DNA of 64,000 nt from contig NZ_JAUSXY010000001.1 in assembly GCF_030944625.1 (NCBI RefSeq), positions 3,038,001 through 3,102,000 on the forward strand, given 5' to 3'. The notes under the pieces are model-generated. The model was given only the letters and a program-made list of their open reading frames with translations, searched no databases and was not told where the DNA came from. The position numbers and the translations under genes were made by a program. Shown here piece after piece: positions 39,824 to 48,866 of this stretch. Each line of letters opens with the position of its first letter. Position 1 is the stretch's first letter. The DNA is from Arthrobacter sp. SLBN-112 (lineage in GTDB: Bacteria; Actinomycetota; Actinomycetes; Actinomycetales; Micrococcaceae).

Positions 39824-41631
39824 AGGCCCCCCTCCAGGACACCGGCGCGGCCGTCGCGGGCAGCGAACTGTGCGTTGTAGAGCGTGGCGTAATAGCTGTT
39901 GGCGGCCAGGAGGCTGGGGTGCGTTCCCTGTTCAACGATGCGTCCGTGGTCCATGACCAGAATTAGATCAGCGTTCCGGACCGTGGACAAACGGTGCGCG
40001 ATGATGAAACTGGTCCGGCCATTCCGGAGCCGCTGCATCGCCTGGCGGATCAGGAGCTCGGTCCTGGAATCCACTGAGCTGGTTGCTTCGTCCAGGACCA
40101 GTACCAGGCGACCGGCCAACTGCGCCCTGGCAATGACGATGAGTTGCCGCTGCCCTTTGCTGAGGGGCTCGCCGCCGTTTTCGAGCACGGTGCCGTAGCC
40201 GTGGGGCAGGGACCTGATAAAACGGTCGGCGTGGGTGGCCTCGGCTGCGGCGACAATGGCGGCATCCGTTGCCTCCGGAAGCCCGTACGCGATATTTTCC
40301 CGGATGGTCCCGGTAAACAGCCACGCATCCTGCGGCACCACGCCAAACTGGGAGCGCAACAGGTCGCGCGGAACCGAGGCGATGTCCTCCCCACCAATGG
40401 AGATCCGGCCGGAGGAGGGCTCCAGGAACCGCATCAGCAGGTTCACCACCGTACTCTTGCCGGCACCTGTGTGTCCCACGATGGCCACCGCCTGTCCGGG
40501 TTCAACCGAGAAGGTGAGATCGCGGACCGCGGGGACGGACCCCGGGTAGCTGTAGGTGACGTGGTCGAAGACGATGCGGCCCGCAACCGGGGCAGCGTGC
40601 GCCGGTCGGTCCGGCTCCGGGAGGACCTCGCCGGCATCCAGGAGTGCGAAGACCCTGGCCGCGGACGCCGCGCAGGACTGGATGACGCTGAGCAGGCCGC
40701 CAATCTGCCCCACAGGCTGGGTGAACAGTCGGCTGAACTGGATGAAGGCCTGGACGCCGCCAATGGTCATTGACCCGGCAACGATCTGGAGGGCTCCCAC
40801 GACTGCCACCGCAATGTAGTTGAGATTGGACATCAGGACCATCAGCGGCTGGACCACCCCGGCGGAAAACTGGGCTTTGAGGGCAGCACGGGCCAGGCGC
40901 AGGTTGCTCTGGCCGAAAACTTCCGCTGCCTGTTCCTGCCAACTGAATGCTTTGACTACCTCATGGCCGCTGATGAATTCCTCCACGTGGGCGTTGAGCT
41001 CGCCTGTCTCCTTCCACTGGCCGGCGAAATGCTCCTGGGAGCGGCGGGCCACCAGCACGGTGATCCACGTTGAGACGGGCACGGAGGCAACGGCGATGGC
41101 TGCAAGCAACGGCGAGATCCACAGCATCATGGCCAGGGAACCGCACAGCATCAGGACCGAGACGATCAGCTGCGTCAGGACCTGGTTCATCGACTGGGCA
41201 ATGTTGTCGATGTCGTTGGTGGCACGGCTCAGGACCTCACCCCTGGACCGTTCCCGGAAGTAGGCCGCCGGCAGCCGGTGCAGCTTGTCCTCCACCGAGG
41301 CGCGCAGCCCGAACATAAGCCCCTGGACGGCGCGGGCAGTCAACGTCCCCTGGATCCAATTGAAAAGCGACGCCAGGAAGTACATCCCGGCCACGACTGC
41401 CAGCAGCGTTCCGAGGCGTTGGTCCAGGCTGCCTTGGGCGACGCCGTCCACCACCAGGTCAGTGGCGTCACCAAGGTACTTCGGAGCTGCGACATTAAGG
41501 CCGGCGAAGGCGCACGTGGCTCCAACGGCGCCCAGGACATGCGGCCGGAACGGGCGCAGCAGGCCAAGGAGCCTGGCAGCGGCGGGCCGGAATTTGGGGG
41601 CAGCCGCCCCGGGTTCTCCTGCAGCCGTCAC
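39820..41631 (-). CDS. ABC exporter, fused membrane and ATPase domains (subunit B)
   Basis: A 603-aa half-transporter. Six membrane helices occupy about residues 25-320 and the ATPase the rest: Walker A GHTGAGKST, signature LSKGQRQL (Lys instead of the second Gly), Walker B LVLVLDEATSSVD, H-loop AHRLSTV. The altered signature suggests one degenerate ATP site, as in heterodimeric exporters. It overlaps the gene for the partner subunit by four bases. Drug or lipid export is likely; the substrate is unknown. Confidence 0.9.
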   Translation of the reverse strand: MTAAGEPGAAAPKFRPAAARLLGLLRPFRPHVLGAVGATCAFAGLNVAAPKYLGDATDLVVDGVAQGSLDQRLGTLLAVVAGMYFLASLFNWIQGTLTARAVQGLMFGLRASVEDKLHRLPAAYFRERSRGEVLSRATNDIDNIAQSMNQVLTQLIVSVLMLCGSLAMMLWISPLLAAIAVASVPVSTWITVLVARRSQEHFAGQWKETGELNAHVEEFISGHEVVKAFSWQEQAAEVFGQSNLRLARAALKAQFSAGVVQPLMVLMSNLNYIAVAVVGALQIVAGSMTIGGVQAFIQFSRLFTQPVGQIGGLLSVIQSCAASAARVFALLDAGEVLPEPDRPAHAAPVAGRIVFDHVTYSYPGSVPAVRDLTFSVEPGQAVAIVGHTGAGKSTVVNLLMRFLEPSSGRISIGGEDIASVPRDLLRSQFGVVPQDAWLFTGTIRENIAYGLPEATDAAIVAAAEATHADRFIRSLPHGYGTVLENGGEPLSKGQRQLIVIARAQLAGRLVLVLDEATSSVDSRTELLIRQAMQRLRNGRTSFIIAHRLSTVRNADLILVMDHGRIVEQGTHPSLLAANSYYATLYNAQFAARDGRAGVLEGGL

Positions 41632-43415
41632 AGGGGACCGTCCAGCGCGAGCTGGGACTCGGCAATTTCCCGATAGGTCGCGGATGCCAGCAGCAGCTCC
41701 GGATGCGTTCCCTGCGCAACGATCCGGCCGTCGTCGAGCACCAAAATGAGGTCCGCATCCTCCACGGCGGAAAGCCGTTCGGCAACGACGATTGTTGTGG
41801 CGGCGGCCAGTTGCTGGTCCAGGGCCTGGCGCAGCCTGGTGTCCGTGTCGTAGTCCAGGGCCGAAAAACTGTCATCCAAGAGGTAGAGGGGCGCTTTGCG
41901 CAGCAGGGCGCGGGCAATGCACAGCCTCTGGCGCTGCCCCCCTGACAGGCTTGCGCCTCCCTGCCCCACGGGGGTGGCAAGACCAAGAGGGAGGTCGCGC
42001 ATGAACCGCATGGTCTGCGCCGTCTCCAGGGCGGCCCACAGTTCCTCATCGGTGGCGCCCGGTGCACCCATCCGTAGATTCGCTGCAATGGTTCCGGTAA
42101 AGAGATGCGAGTGCTGCGGCACGATGCCCATGCTTCCGCGCAACTGGGCCAGGGGGACGTCGCGGACGTCACGGCCACCCACGGTGATGCGGCCTTCCGT
42201 AGGGTCGAGGAAGCGCGGAATCAGATTCAACAGCGTCGACTTTCCGCTTCCCGTGGAGCCAACGATCGCAAGGCTGGTACCTGGCGAGGCGGTGAAGCTG
42301 ATGTCCGCAAGCACCGGCGCTTCAGCTCCCGGGTAGCAGAAGCCAACCCCGTGGAATTGCAGAAGGCCGGGGTTGGCTGCCGGTTTGCCCGCGTCAGGTC
42401 CCGGCACCGCGGGCCGGGCACCCCTACTGCCGGTGCCTGCCACGCGGGAGGAAGTGTCGCGTACCGACGGTTCCGTGTCCAGGACAGCCTGGATGCGTTC
42501 GGCGCAGGCGGCGGCACGCGGCGCCGTCATCAGGACATACATGGCCATCATAATCGCCAGCAGGATCTGCATGATGTAGGCGATGAAGGCGGTAAGGGCC
42601 CCGAGGTTCATCAAGCCGGCCTGGATGCGGTGCCCGCCAAACCAGACAACAGCTACCGAACTCAGGTTGACCACCAGCATGATCATGGGCAGCATCCCGG
42701 CTACCAGCAGCGCCGATTGCAGATTGTTCGCGGTCAGGGCGGCGTTCGCCCGGGCAAACCGCCGCGCTTCGTGGTCCTGGCGGACGAAAGCACGGATGAC
42801 ATCAACACCGATGATTTGTTCGCGCAGGATTCCGCCGGAACGGTCAAGCAGGTCCTGGCCCTCCCGGTAGAGCGGAATCAAACGGCGCACGATCAGGTAC
42901 ATGATCAGCAGGAGCAGGGGGACGATAACGATGACCACCACGGACAGCGCTACGTCCTGCTGCACGGCCAGGACGATACCCCCGATGCCCATGGCCGGCC
43001 CGGCAAAGAGCATCGTGAAGACGAGGACGGTGAAAGCCTGGATTTGCTGGGCATCGTTGGTGGCGCGCGTAGTCAGGCTTTGGGTTCCGAAAAGTGCCAC
43101 ATCCTGTGAGGACAGCGACTGGATGCGGGCAAAGACCTCCGCCCGCAATCGGCGCCCGATCCGCATGGCCACTACGGCCCCCAGATAACCTGCCCCGATT
43201 GCGGAAGAGGCCTGCACGACGGCAATGACGGCCATCACGGTGCCCAGCCTGGAAATCGCGGCGGTATCACCGGCAACAATGCCGTCGTCGATGATCGCCG
43301 CGTTGACTGTGGGCAGGAGCAGGTTTGCAGCCGCCTGGACCAACTGGAGCAGCACGATGGCCCACACGTGGGCGCGCTGACCCCTGAGTTGTCGCCTGAT
43401 GAGACCGACCAGCAA
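41628..43415 (-). CDS. ABC exporter, fused membrane and ATPase domains (subunit A)
   Basis: A 595-aa half-transporter with six helices in residues about 15-310 and an ATPase with Walker A GSTGSGKST, canonical signature LSGGQRQR and H-loop AERLSAV. The residue after Walker B is Asp in LYLLDDSFSALD, where Glu is the usual catalytic base, so this subunit contributes one weak site and its partner the other. TTG start after a GGGGGG ribosome binding site. It heads the three-gene exporter-regulator operon. Confidence 0.9.
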   Translation of the reverse strand: MLVGLIRRQLRGQRAHVWAIVLLQLVQAAANLLLPTVNAAIIDDGIVAGDTAAISRLGTVMAVIAVVQASSAIGAGYLGAVVAMRIGRRLRAEVFARIQSLSSQDVALFGTQSLTTRATNDAQQIQAFTVLVFTMLFAGPAMGIGGIVLAVQQDVALSVVVIVIVPLLLLIMYLIVRRLIPLYREGQDLLDRSGGILREQIIGVDVIRAFVRQDHEARRFARANAALTANNLQSALLVAGMLPMIMLVVNLSSVAVVWFGGHRIQAGLMNLGALTAFIAYIMQILLAIMMAMYVLMTAPRAAACAERIQAVLDTEPSVRDTSSRVAGTGSRGARPAVPGPDAGKPAANPGLLQFHGVGFCYPGAEAPVLADISFTASPGTSLAIVGSTGSGKSTLLNLIPRFLDPTEGRITVGGRDVRDVPLAQLRGSMGIVPQHSHLFTGTIAANLRMGAPGATDEELWAALETAQTMRFMRDLPLGLATPVGQGGASLSGGQRQRLCIARALLRKAPLYLLDDSFSALDYDTDTRLRQALDQQLAAATTIVVAERLSAVEDADLILVLDDGRIVAQGTHPELLLASATYREIAESQLALDGPL

Positions 43416-43501
43416 AATACCCCCCGTAAATGCACACGGTCGAAAAAGCGGGCCGGCGACTTGACCCCTAAACCACAGACCACATTGTAAGCCAGATCAC
43501 T

Positions 43502-43535
43502 TTCCACCGCTGTCACGCCGTGTGACTAAGTGGAA
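43502..43535. promoter_or_regulatory. nested palindrome upstream of the ABC exporter operon
   Basis: The outer arms TTCCAC (43502-43507) and GTGGAA (43530-43535) enclose GTCAC (43512-43516) and GTGAC (43522-43526), nearly on one dyad. It lies about 90 bases upstream of the exporter start and is a candidate site for the GntR regulator. It could instead be a weak terminator of the methyltransferase gene. Confidence 0.45.
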
Positions 43536-43556
43536 CAACAAGAGCCGGTGCCTGAT

Positions 43557-44336
43557 TCAGCCGTTCTTGCGCCCTACGGCGAAGATCCGGCGGAACGGAA
43601 AAACGGTGCCGTGCGGGCCCCGCGGATAGGCTTCCCGCAGCGCTGCGGCGTACTCGGTTTCGAACCGTTTGGCGTCATCCGGCGCCAAGGCGGCCATGAC
43701 AGGACGCAACCCCGTGCCCCGGACCCACTCCAGGACCGGGTCCAGTCCCGGCAGGACCTGCTGGTAGCTGGTTTCCCACGCGTCCGCGAGGTATCCGGCG
43801 TCGAGCATGATACCGAGGTAGTCCCCCGGTTCCCCCACGGACTCCGCGCCCCTCAGTACCCCGTCAAGCTTGGCAGCCCACGGGTCCGACGACGCCAGTT
43901 CCCGCATCAGCGCATGCGAGGGAGCGTCGAAGTTGCCCGGAACCTGCAGGGCGAACCAGGCCCCCGGACGGAGTGCCGCAAGCCATCCCCGCATCAGGTC
44001 CTGATGGCCGGGGACCCATTGCAGCGCCGCATTGCTGACCACGACGTCCGTGTCCCGCGATGGCGCCCAGTCAGCGATGTCGGCCAGCTCGAACCGCAAC
44101 GACGGGCGCTCCTGCTCCAGGTGCGCGGCCTTGGCCAGCATCTCCGCCGAGGAGTCCACCCCCACCACCTCGGCGCCCGGCCAGCGGTCGCTGAGCGTCG
44201 CCGTCAGGTTCCCCGGCCCGCACCCCAGGTCAACCACCTTGGCGGGGTGTCCGGCCAGGACCCGGGCGGTGAGGTCGAAGAATGGCCGGTTCCGGTAATC
44301 GCCAAATTGGACGTACTTATCGGGGTTCCATTTCAT
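43557..44336 (-). CDS. tam: trans-aconitate 2-methyltransferase
   Basis: A 259-aa SAM-dependent methyltransferase. The Tam-type N-terminus MKWNPDKYVQFGDYRNRP and SAM motif I VVDLGCGPGNLT are visible, followed by the acidic VGVDSS loop. It would methylate trans-aconitate, an inhibitor of aconitase formed from cis-aconitate. ATG at 44336 has GGAG upstream; the open frame continues to 44402. Single gene, divergent from the helicase. Confidence 0.88.
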   Translation of the reverse strand: MKWNPDKYVQFGDYRNRPFFDLTARVLAGHPAKVVDLGCGPGNLTATLSDRWPGAEVVGVDSSAEMLAKAAHLEQERPSLRFELADIADWAPSRDTDVVVSNAALQWVPGHQDLMRGWLAALRPGAWFALQVPGNFDAPSHALMRELASSDPWAAKLDGVLRGAESVGEPGDYLGIMLDAGYLADAWETSYQQVLPGLDPVLEWVRGTGLRPVMAALAPDDAKRFETEYAAALREAYPRGPHGTVFPFRRIFAVGRKNG

Positions 44337-44418
44337 GAGGTTCTCCAGGTTCTGCTGCGCATACGGCCAGGGCGAGCCTAACCCGGCCGCGGGAGGGAGC
44401 ACGCCCGCAACGTGGCAC

Positions 44419-44424
44419 TAAGGT
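44419..44424 (+). promoter_or_regulatory. -10 hexamer of the helicase gene
   Basis: TAAGGT lies eight bases before the ATG at 44433, so the leader would be one or two bases long. Confidence 0.4.
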
Positions 44425-44432
44425 GGAAGTCA

Positions 44433-46976
44433 ATGAAACTCGTTGACCAGCTGTCCGATCTGTCCGCCCGCAACCCGGCCTCCGCCGTCGACCCCGACGC
44501 CCTGTACACGCGGTTCGTGGAGTGGACGGAAACCCGGGGGCTCTCGCTCTACCCGGCACAGGACGAGGCAATCATGGAGCTGGCCACCGGGGCGAACGTC
44601 ATCCTGGCCACGCCCACCGGCTCGGGAAAATCACTGGTGGCCATCGCGGCGCACTTCCAGGCCATGGCCCAATTCCGACGCAGTTATTACACGGCGCCCA
44701 TCAAGGCGCTTGTGTCAGAGAAATTCTTTGCGCTCTGCGACATCTTCGGGGCGGAGAACGTGGGCATGATCACCGGCGACTCGGGGGTCAACCAGGACGC
44801 GCCCATCATTTGCTGCACGGCCGAGATCCTCGCCAACATCGCCCTGCGTGAAGGCTCCGCGGCCGAACTGGGCGCGGTCATCATGGACGAGTTCCACTTC
44901 TATTCGGACCCGCAGCGCGGCTGGGCCTGGCAGGTGCCGCTACTGGAGCTTCCGCAGGCACAGTTCCTGCTCATGTCCGCCACGCTGGGGGACGTGACCC
45001 GCTTCGAAGAGGGCCTGACGGAGTTGACGGGCCGGCCCACCACCACTGTGAGTTCGGCGGAGCGGCCCATCCCGCTGCACTACTACTACCACCAGACTCC
45101 GGTGCACGAGACGCTGGAAGAGTTGCTGAACACCAGGCAGGTGCCCGTCTATGTGGTGCACTTCAGCCAGCTCGAAGCGATCGACCGCGCCCAGAACCTG
45201 ATGAGCATCAACGTGTGCACCCGGGAGGAAAAAGACAAGATTGCCGAGCTGATTGCCAACTTCCGGTTCGCCGCCGGATTCGGGAAGACGCTGAACAGGC
45301 TGGTGCGCCACGGGATCGGCGTGCACCATGCCGGCATGCTGCCCAAGTACCGCCGGCTGGTGGAGCAATTGGCGCAGGCGGGGCTGCTGAAGGTCATCTG
45401 CGGCACGGACACGCTGGGCGTAGGCATCAACGTCCCGATCCGGACGGTGCTTCTCACCGCCTTGAGCAAGTACGACGGCGTCCGCACCCGGCTGCTCAAC
45501 TCACGTGAGTTCCACCAGATTGCCGGCCGAGCCGGACGGGCGGGGTACGACACCGCCGGGACGGTGGTGGTGCAGGCACCCGAGCACGTCATCGAGAACG
45601 TCAAGGCGATGGCCAAGGCCACGGCCAAGTTCGGCGATGACCAGAAGAAACTGCGCCAGGTGGTGAAGAAGAAGCCGCCCGAAGGCTTCGTGTCGTGGGG
45701 CGAGCCGACCTTCAAGCGGCTGGTGGAATCGGTGCCGGACCCGCTGACGTCCAGTTTCACGGTCACGCACGCCATGCTGATGAACCTGATGGAGCGGCCC
45801 GGGGACCCGTTCGGCGCGGCCAGGCGGCTGCTGACCGAAAACCACGAGCCACGGTCTTCCCAGTTGCGGCTGATGAAGAAGGCGCTGGGCATCTACCGGG
45901 AGCTCCTGGCCGCCGAGGTCGTGGAACGTATTCCGCCGGAAGAGCAGGGACCGGACGGCCGCACGGTGAGGCTGACCGTTCACCTGCAGCCGAACTTCGC
46001 CCTGAACCAGCCGCTCTCCCCCTTCGCACTTGCCGCGCTGGACCTCCTCGACCCGGAGTCGCCGTCGTACGCCCTGGACGCGGTGTCCGTGATCGAGGCG
46101 ACCCTGGAAAAACCCCGGCAGATCCTCTCCGCGCAGCAGAAGAAGGCACGCGGCGAGGCGGTGGCCGCCATGAAGGCGGACGGCATCGACTACGACCAGC
46201 GGATGGCCATGCTGGAGGAGGTCACGTACCCGCAACCGCTTGCGGAGATCCTGGGCGAGGCCTTCGAGGTGTACCGGAAGGCCGCACCGTGGGTGGGCGA
46301 CTTCGAGCTCGCGCCGAAGTCGGTGGTTCGCGACATGTATGAGCGCGCCATGAACTTCGGCGAATTCGTCCAGTTCTACGGGCTGGCCCGTTCCGAGGGG
46401 ATCGTGCTGCGCTACCTGGCCGACGCCTTCAAGGCCCTGCGCCAGACCGTGCCGCAGGACATGCTGCGGGAAGACCTTGAGGACTTGACCGCCTGGCTCG
46501 GGGAGCTGGTGCGGCAAGTGGACTCCAGCCTCCTGGACGAGTGGGAGGAACTGGCCTCCGGTGCGGCACCCACGCCGCACGATGCGCCACCGCCTCCCCC
46601 GCCGTCGTTGACCTCGAACATCCGTGCCTTCCGGGTGATGGTGCGCAACGAGATGTTCCGCCGCGTGGAGCTGTTCGCCGACGAGGACGCCGCCGCGCTG
46701 GGCGAGCTCGACGCCGGATCCGGATGGGGTGCCGAACGCTGGGAAGACGCGCTGGACGACTACTTCGACGAACACGATGACATCGGGACGGGCCCGGATG
46801 CGCGCGGGCCGGGCCTGCTCATCATCACCGAGGACCGCGGCACGTGGAAGGTCCGCCAGATCTTCGACGACCCGGCAGGCAACCACGACTGGGGGATCTC
46901 GGCGGAGGTGGACCTGGCTGACTCGGACGACACCGGGACCGCCGTGGTCAGGGTGACGGACGTGAACCGGCTCTGA
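44433..46976 (+). CDS. Ski2-like DEAD/DEAH-box RNA helicase with DUF3516
   Basis: An 847-aa superfamily 2 helicase. The RecA-like core spans residues about 35-400 with Walker A ATPTGSGKS, motif Ia TAPIKALVSEK, DEFH box IMDEFHFY and motif III LMSATLGD. Motif VI is QIAGRAGRAG. The C-terminal half matches the actinobacterial DUF3516 region, including a Pro-rich insert near residue 720. The Ski2/Mtr4 resemblance suggests RNA processing or decay, but no substrate is known. It stands next to a GNAT gene on the same strand. Confidence 0.9.
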   Translation: MKLVDQLSDLSARNPASAVDPDALYTRFVEWTETRGLSLYPAQDEAIMELATGANVILATPTGSGKSLVAIAAHFQAMAQFRRSYYTAPIKALVSEKFFALCDIFGAENVGMITGDSGVNQDAPIICCTAEILANIALREGSAAELGAVIMDEFHFYSDPQRGWAWQVPLLELPQAQFLLMSATLGDVTRFEEGLTELTGRPTTTVSSAERPIPLHYYYHQTPVHETLEELLNTRQVPVYVVHFSQLEAIDRAQNLMSINVCTREEKDKIAELIANFRFAAGFGKTLNRLVRHGIGVHHAGMLPKYRRLVEQLAQAGLLKVICGTDTLGVGINVPIRTVLLTALSKYDGVRTRLLNSREFHQIAGRAGRAGYDTAGTVVVQAPEHVIENVKAMAKATAKFGDDQKKLRQVVKKKPPEGFVSWGEPTFKRLVESVPDPLTSSFTVTHAMLMNLMERPGDPFGAARRLLTENHEPRSSQLRLMKKALGIYRELLAAEVVERIPPEEQGPDGRTVRLTVHLQPNFALNQPLSPFALAALDLLDPESPSYALDAVSVIEATLEKPRQILSAQQKKARGEAVAAMKADGIDYDQRMAMLEEVTYPQPLAEILGEAFEVYRKAAPWVGDFELAPKSVVRDMYERAMNFGEFVQFYGLARSEGIVLRYLADAFKALRQTVPQDMLREDLEDLTAWLGELVRQVDSSLLDEWEELASGAAPTPHDAPPPPPPSLTSNIRAFRVMVRNEMFRRVELFADEDAAALGELDAGSGWGAERWEDALDDYFDEHDDIGTGPDARGPGLLIITEDRGTWKVRQIFDDPAGNHDWGISAEVDLADSDDTGTAVVRVTDVNRL

Positions 46977-46990
46977 CGCGAGACCGGCGG

Positions 46991-46996
46991 TAAGCT
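46991..46996 (+). promoter_or_regulatory. -10 hexamer of the GNAT gene at 47003 (leaderless)
   Basis: TAAGCT lies six bases before the ATG at 47003 and no ribosome binding site is visible. Confidence 0.5.
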
Positions 46997-47002
46997 CGAA
47001 CA

Positions 47003-47518
47003 ATGAGTGTTATCCGCCCCGCCACACCGCACGATGTTCCCGCCATTCTCCGGATGATCCACGAATTGGCCGATTACGAGAAGGAACCCGACGCCGTCCG
47101 GAACACTCCCGAACTGCTGGAGCGGGCCTTGTTCGGCGGCAACCCCAGCGTGTTCGCGGCCATGGCTGAGAACGCCGCCGGCGAAGTGCAGGGCTTCGCG
47201 TTATGGTTCCTGAACTACTCCACCTGGGAGGGCGTGCACGGGATCTACCTGGAGGACCTCTACGTCAGTCCCGGGGCACGGGGCGAAGGACACGGCAAGG
47301 CCCTGCTGCAGCATCTCGCCGGGATCGCCGTGGAGAACGGCTACGCGCGCGTGGAATGGAGCGTGCTGGACTGGAACGAGCCGTCCATCAACTTCTACCG
47401 CCGCGTCGGCGCCGTCCCCATGGACGAATGGTCAACCTTCCGGCTCACCGGCCAGGCATTGGACCGGTTCGCCCGGGTACAGGCCACCACCTCCGTCCCC
47501 GCAGCCGCCCGTGTCTGA
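47003..47518 (+). CDS. GNAT-family N-acetyltransferase
   Basis: A 171-aa single-domain acetyltransferase. The acetyl-CoA pyrophosphate-binding loop is in SPGARGEGHGKALL and is preceded by LEDLYV, the diamine acetyltransferase-like arrangement. The substrate could be a polyamine or another amine. Its stop lies within the start of the next gene (8-base overlap), so the two are coupled. Confidence 0.85.
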   Translation: MSVIRPATPHDVPAILRMIHELADYEKEPDAVRNTPELLERALFGGNPSVFAAMAENAAGEVQGFALWFLNYSTWEGVHGIYLEDLYVSPGARGEGHGKALLQHLAGIAVENGYARVEWSVLDWNEPSINFYRRVGAVPMDEWSTFRLTGQALDRFARVQATTSVPAAARV

Positions 47519-48866
47519 CCGGCACAGCGGAGCGGCACTGGCCGCCAGGCATCACATTGGTGCCAGGCACGCCTTCCGGGGCATGCGGACGGTGGAACAC
47601 TGGTTCACCGTCCCCCTGGACCATTTCTCCCCAGTTGACCCTTCAGCCCCGGCGGCTGAGACCATCACCGTTTTCGCGCGTGAGTACGTGTCCGCCGCGC
47701 ACAGCGAGGCGGCAGCGGCCGCACTGCCCTGGCTCCTCTTCCTCCAGGGCGGCCCCGGCGGCCGCGGCAACAGGTGGGCTTCTTTGGGCGGCTGGGGGAA
47801 GGCCGCGGCGGCGGACTTCCGCATCCTGATGCTGGACCAACGGGGCACGGGGCTGTCCACCCCCGTCGACCGGCGTACATTGCCGGCACGTGGGGACGCG
47901 GCGGAACAGGCTGCTTACCTGGAGCACTTCCGGGCCGATTCGATCGTGGCGGACGCGGAACTGATCCGGGCCGCCCTCGAATCACCGCCCTGGACCATCT
48001 ACGGCCAAAGCTACGGCGGCTTTTGCGCCCTGACCTACCTTTCCTTCGCTCCGGAAGGACTCCGCGAAGCACTCATCACGGGGGGCCTGGCACCGCTCAC
48101 CGGCAGCGCCGACGACGTATACCGGGCCACGTTCCAGCGCGTCGCTGCCCGGAACGAGGAATACTTCGGCTGGTACCCAGAGGACCGGGAGACGGTGGAG
48201 CGGATTGCCCGGCACCTGCGGTCCATGACCGAGATCATGCCCGACGGCGCGCCCCTCACCGTGGAGCGGTTCCAGATGGCAGGGGCATTCCTGGGCGGCA
48301 ACACGCGCGTGGACAGCCTCCACTACCTGCTGGAAGACGCCTTCGTAGACACGCCGGGTGGACCCCGCCTGTCCGATACCTTCCTGGAACAGCTCCAGGG
48401 CGTCGTCTCCCGCCGTTCGAACCCGCTGTATGCGCTGATGCACGAATCCATCTACGGCCAGGGGCAGGCCACCAACTGGTCCGCGTGGCGGATGCTCGGC
48501 GAAAACCCCTGGTTCAGGCCCGACGCCGAGCCCCTGCTCCTGACCGGCGAGATGGTCTATCCGTGGTACTTCGAGCAGGACCCCGCCCTCGGGCCGCTGC
48601 GGGACGTGGCCGAACTGCTGGCCGCCAAGCAGGACTGGAAGCCGTTGTACGACCCCCGGGTGCTGGCGGCCAATACCGTTCCCGTGGCAGCGGCCGTGTA
48701 CACCGACGACATCTATGTTGACCGGGACCTCTCCCTCCGGACGGCGGCAGCGGTCCGCGGGTTGCAGGCGTGGGAAACCGCCGACTTCCATCACGACGGT
48801 ATCGCCGACGACGGTGAGCGGATTTTTGCCCGCCTGCTGGGGATGGCGCGTTCAGGCGGCCGCTGA
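47511..48866 (+). CDS. alpha/beta hydrolase, S33 prolyl aminopeptidase-like
   Basis: A 451-aa hydrolase of the S33 peptidase group. Visible are the oxyanion-hole block LQGGPGGRGN, the DQRGTGLS loop, the nucleophile elbow YGQSYGG (Ser near residue 169), and a late HHDG that may give the catalytic His. The length and GGPG motif match proline iminopeptidases. No signal peptide, so probably cytoplasmic. GTG start overlapping the acetyltransferase gene. Confidence 0.87.
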   Translation: MSDRHSGAALAARHHIGARHAFRGMRTVEHWFTVPLDHFSPVDPSAPAAETITVFAREYVSAAHSEAAAAALPWLLFLQGGPGGRGNRWASLGGWGKAAAADFRILMLDQRGTGLSTPVDRRTLPARGDAAEQAAYLEHFRADSIVADAELIRAALESPPWTIYGQSYGGFCALTYLSFAPEGLREALITGGLAPLTGSADDVYRATFQRVAARNEEYFGWYPEDRETVERIARHLRSMTEIMPDGAPLTVERFQMAGAFLGGNTRVDSLHYLLEDAFVDTPGGPRLSDTFLEQLQGVVSRRSNPLYALMHESIYGQGQATNWSAWRMLGENPWFRPDAEPLLLTGEMVYPWYFEQDPALGPLRDVAELLAAKQDWKPLYDPRVLAANTVPVAAAVYTDDIYVDRDLSLRTAAAVRGLQAWETADFHHDGIADDGERIFARLLGMARSGGR

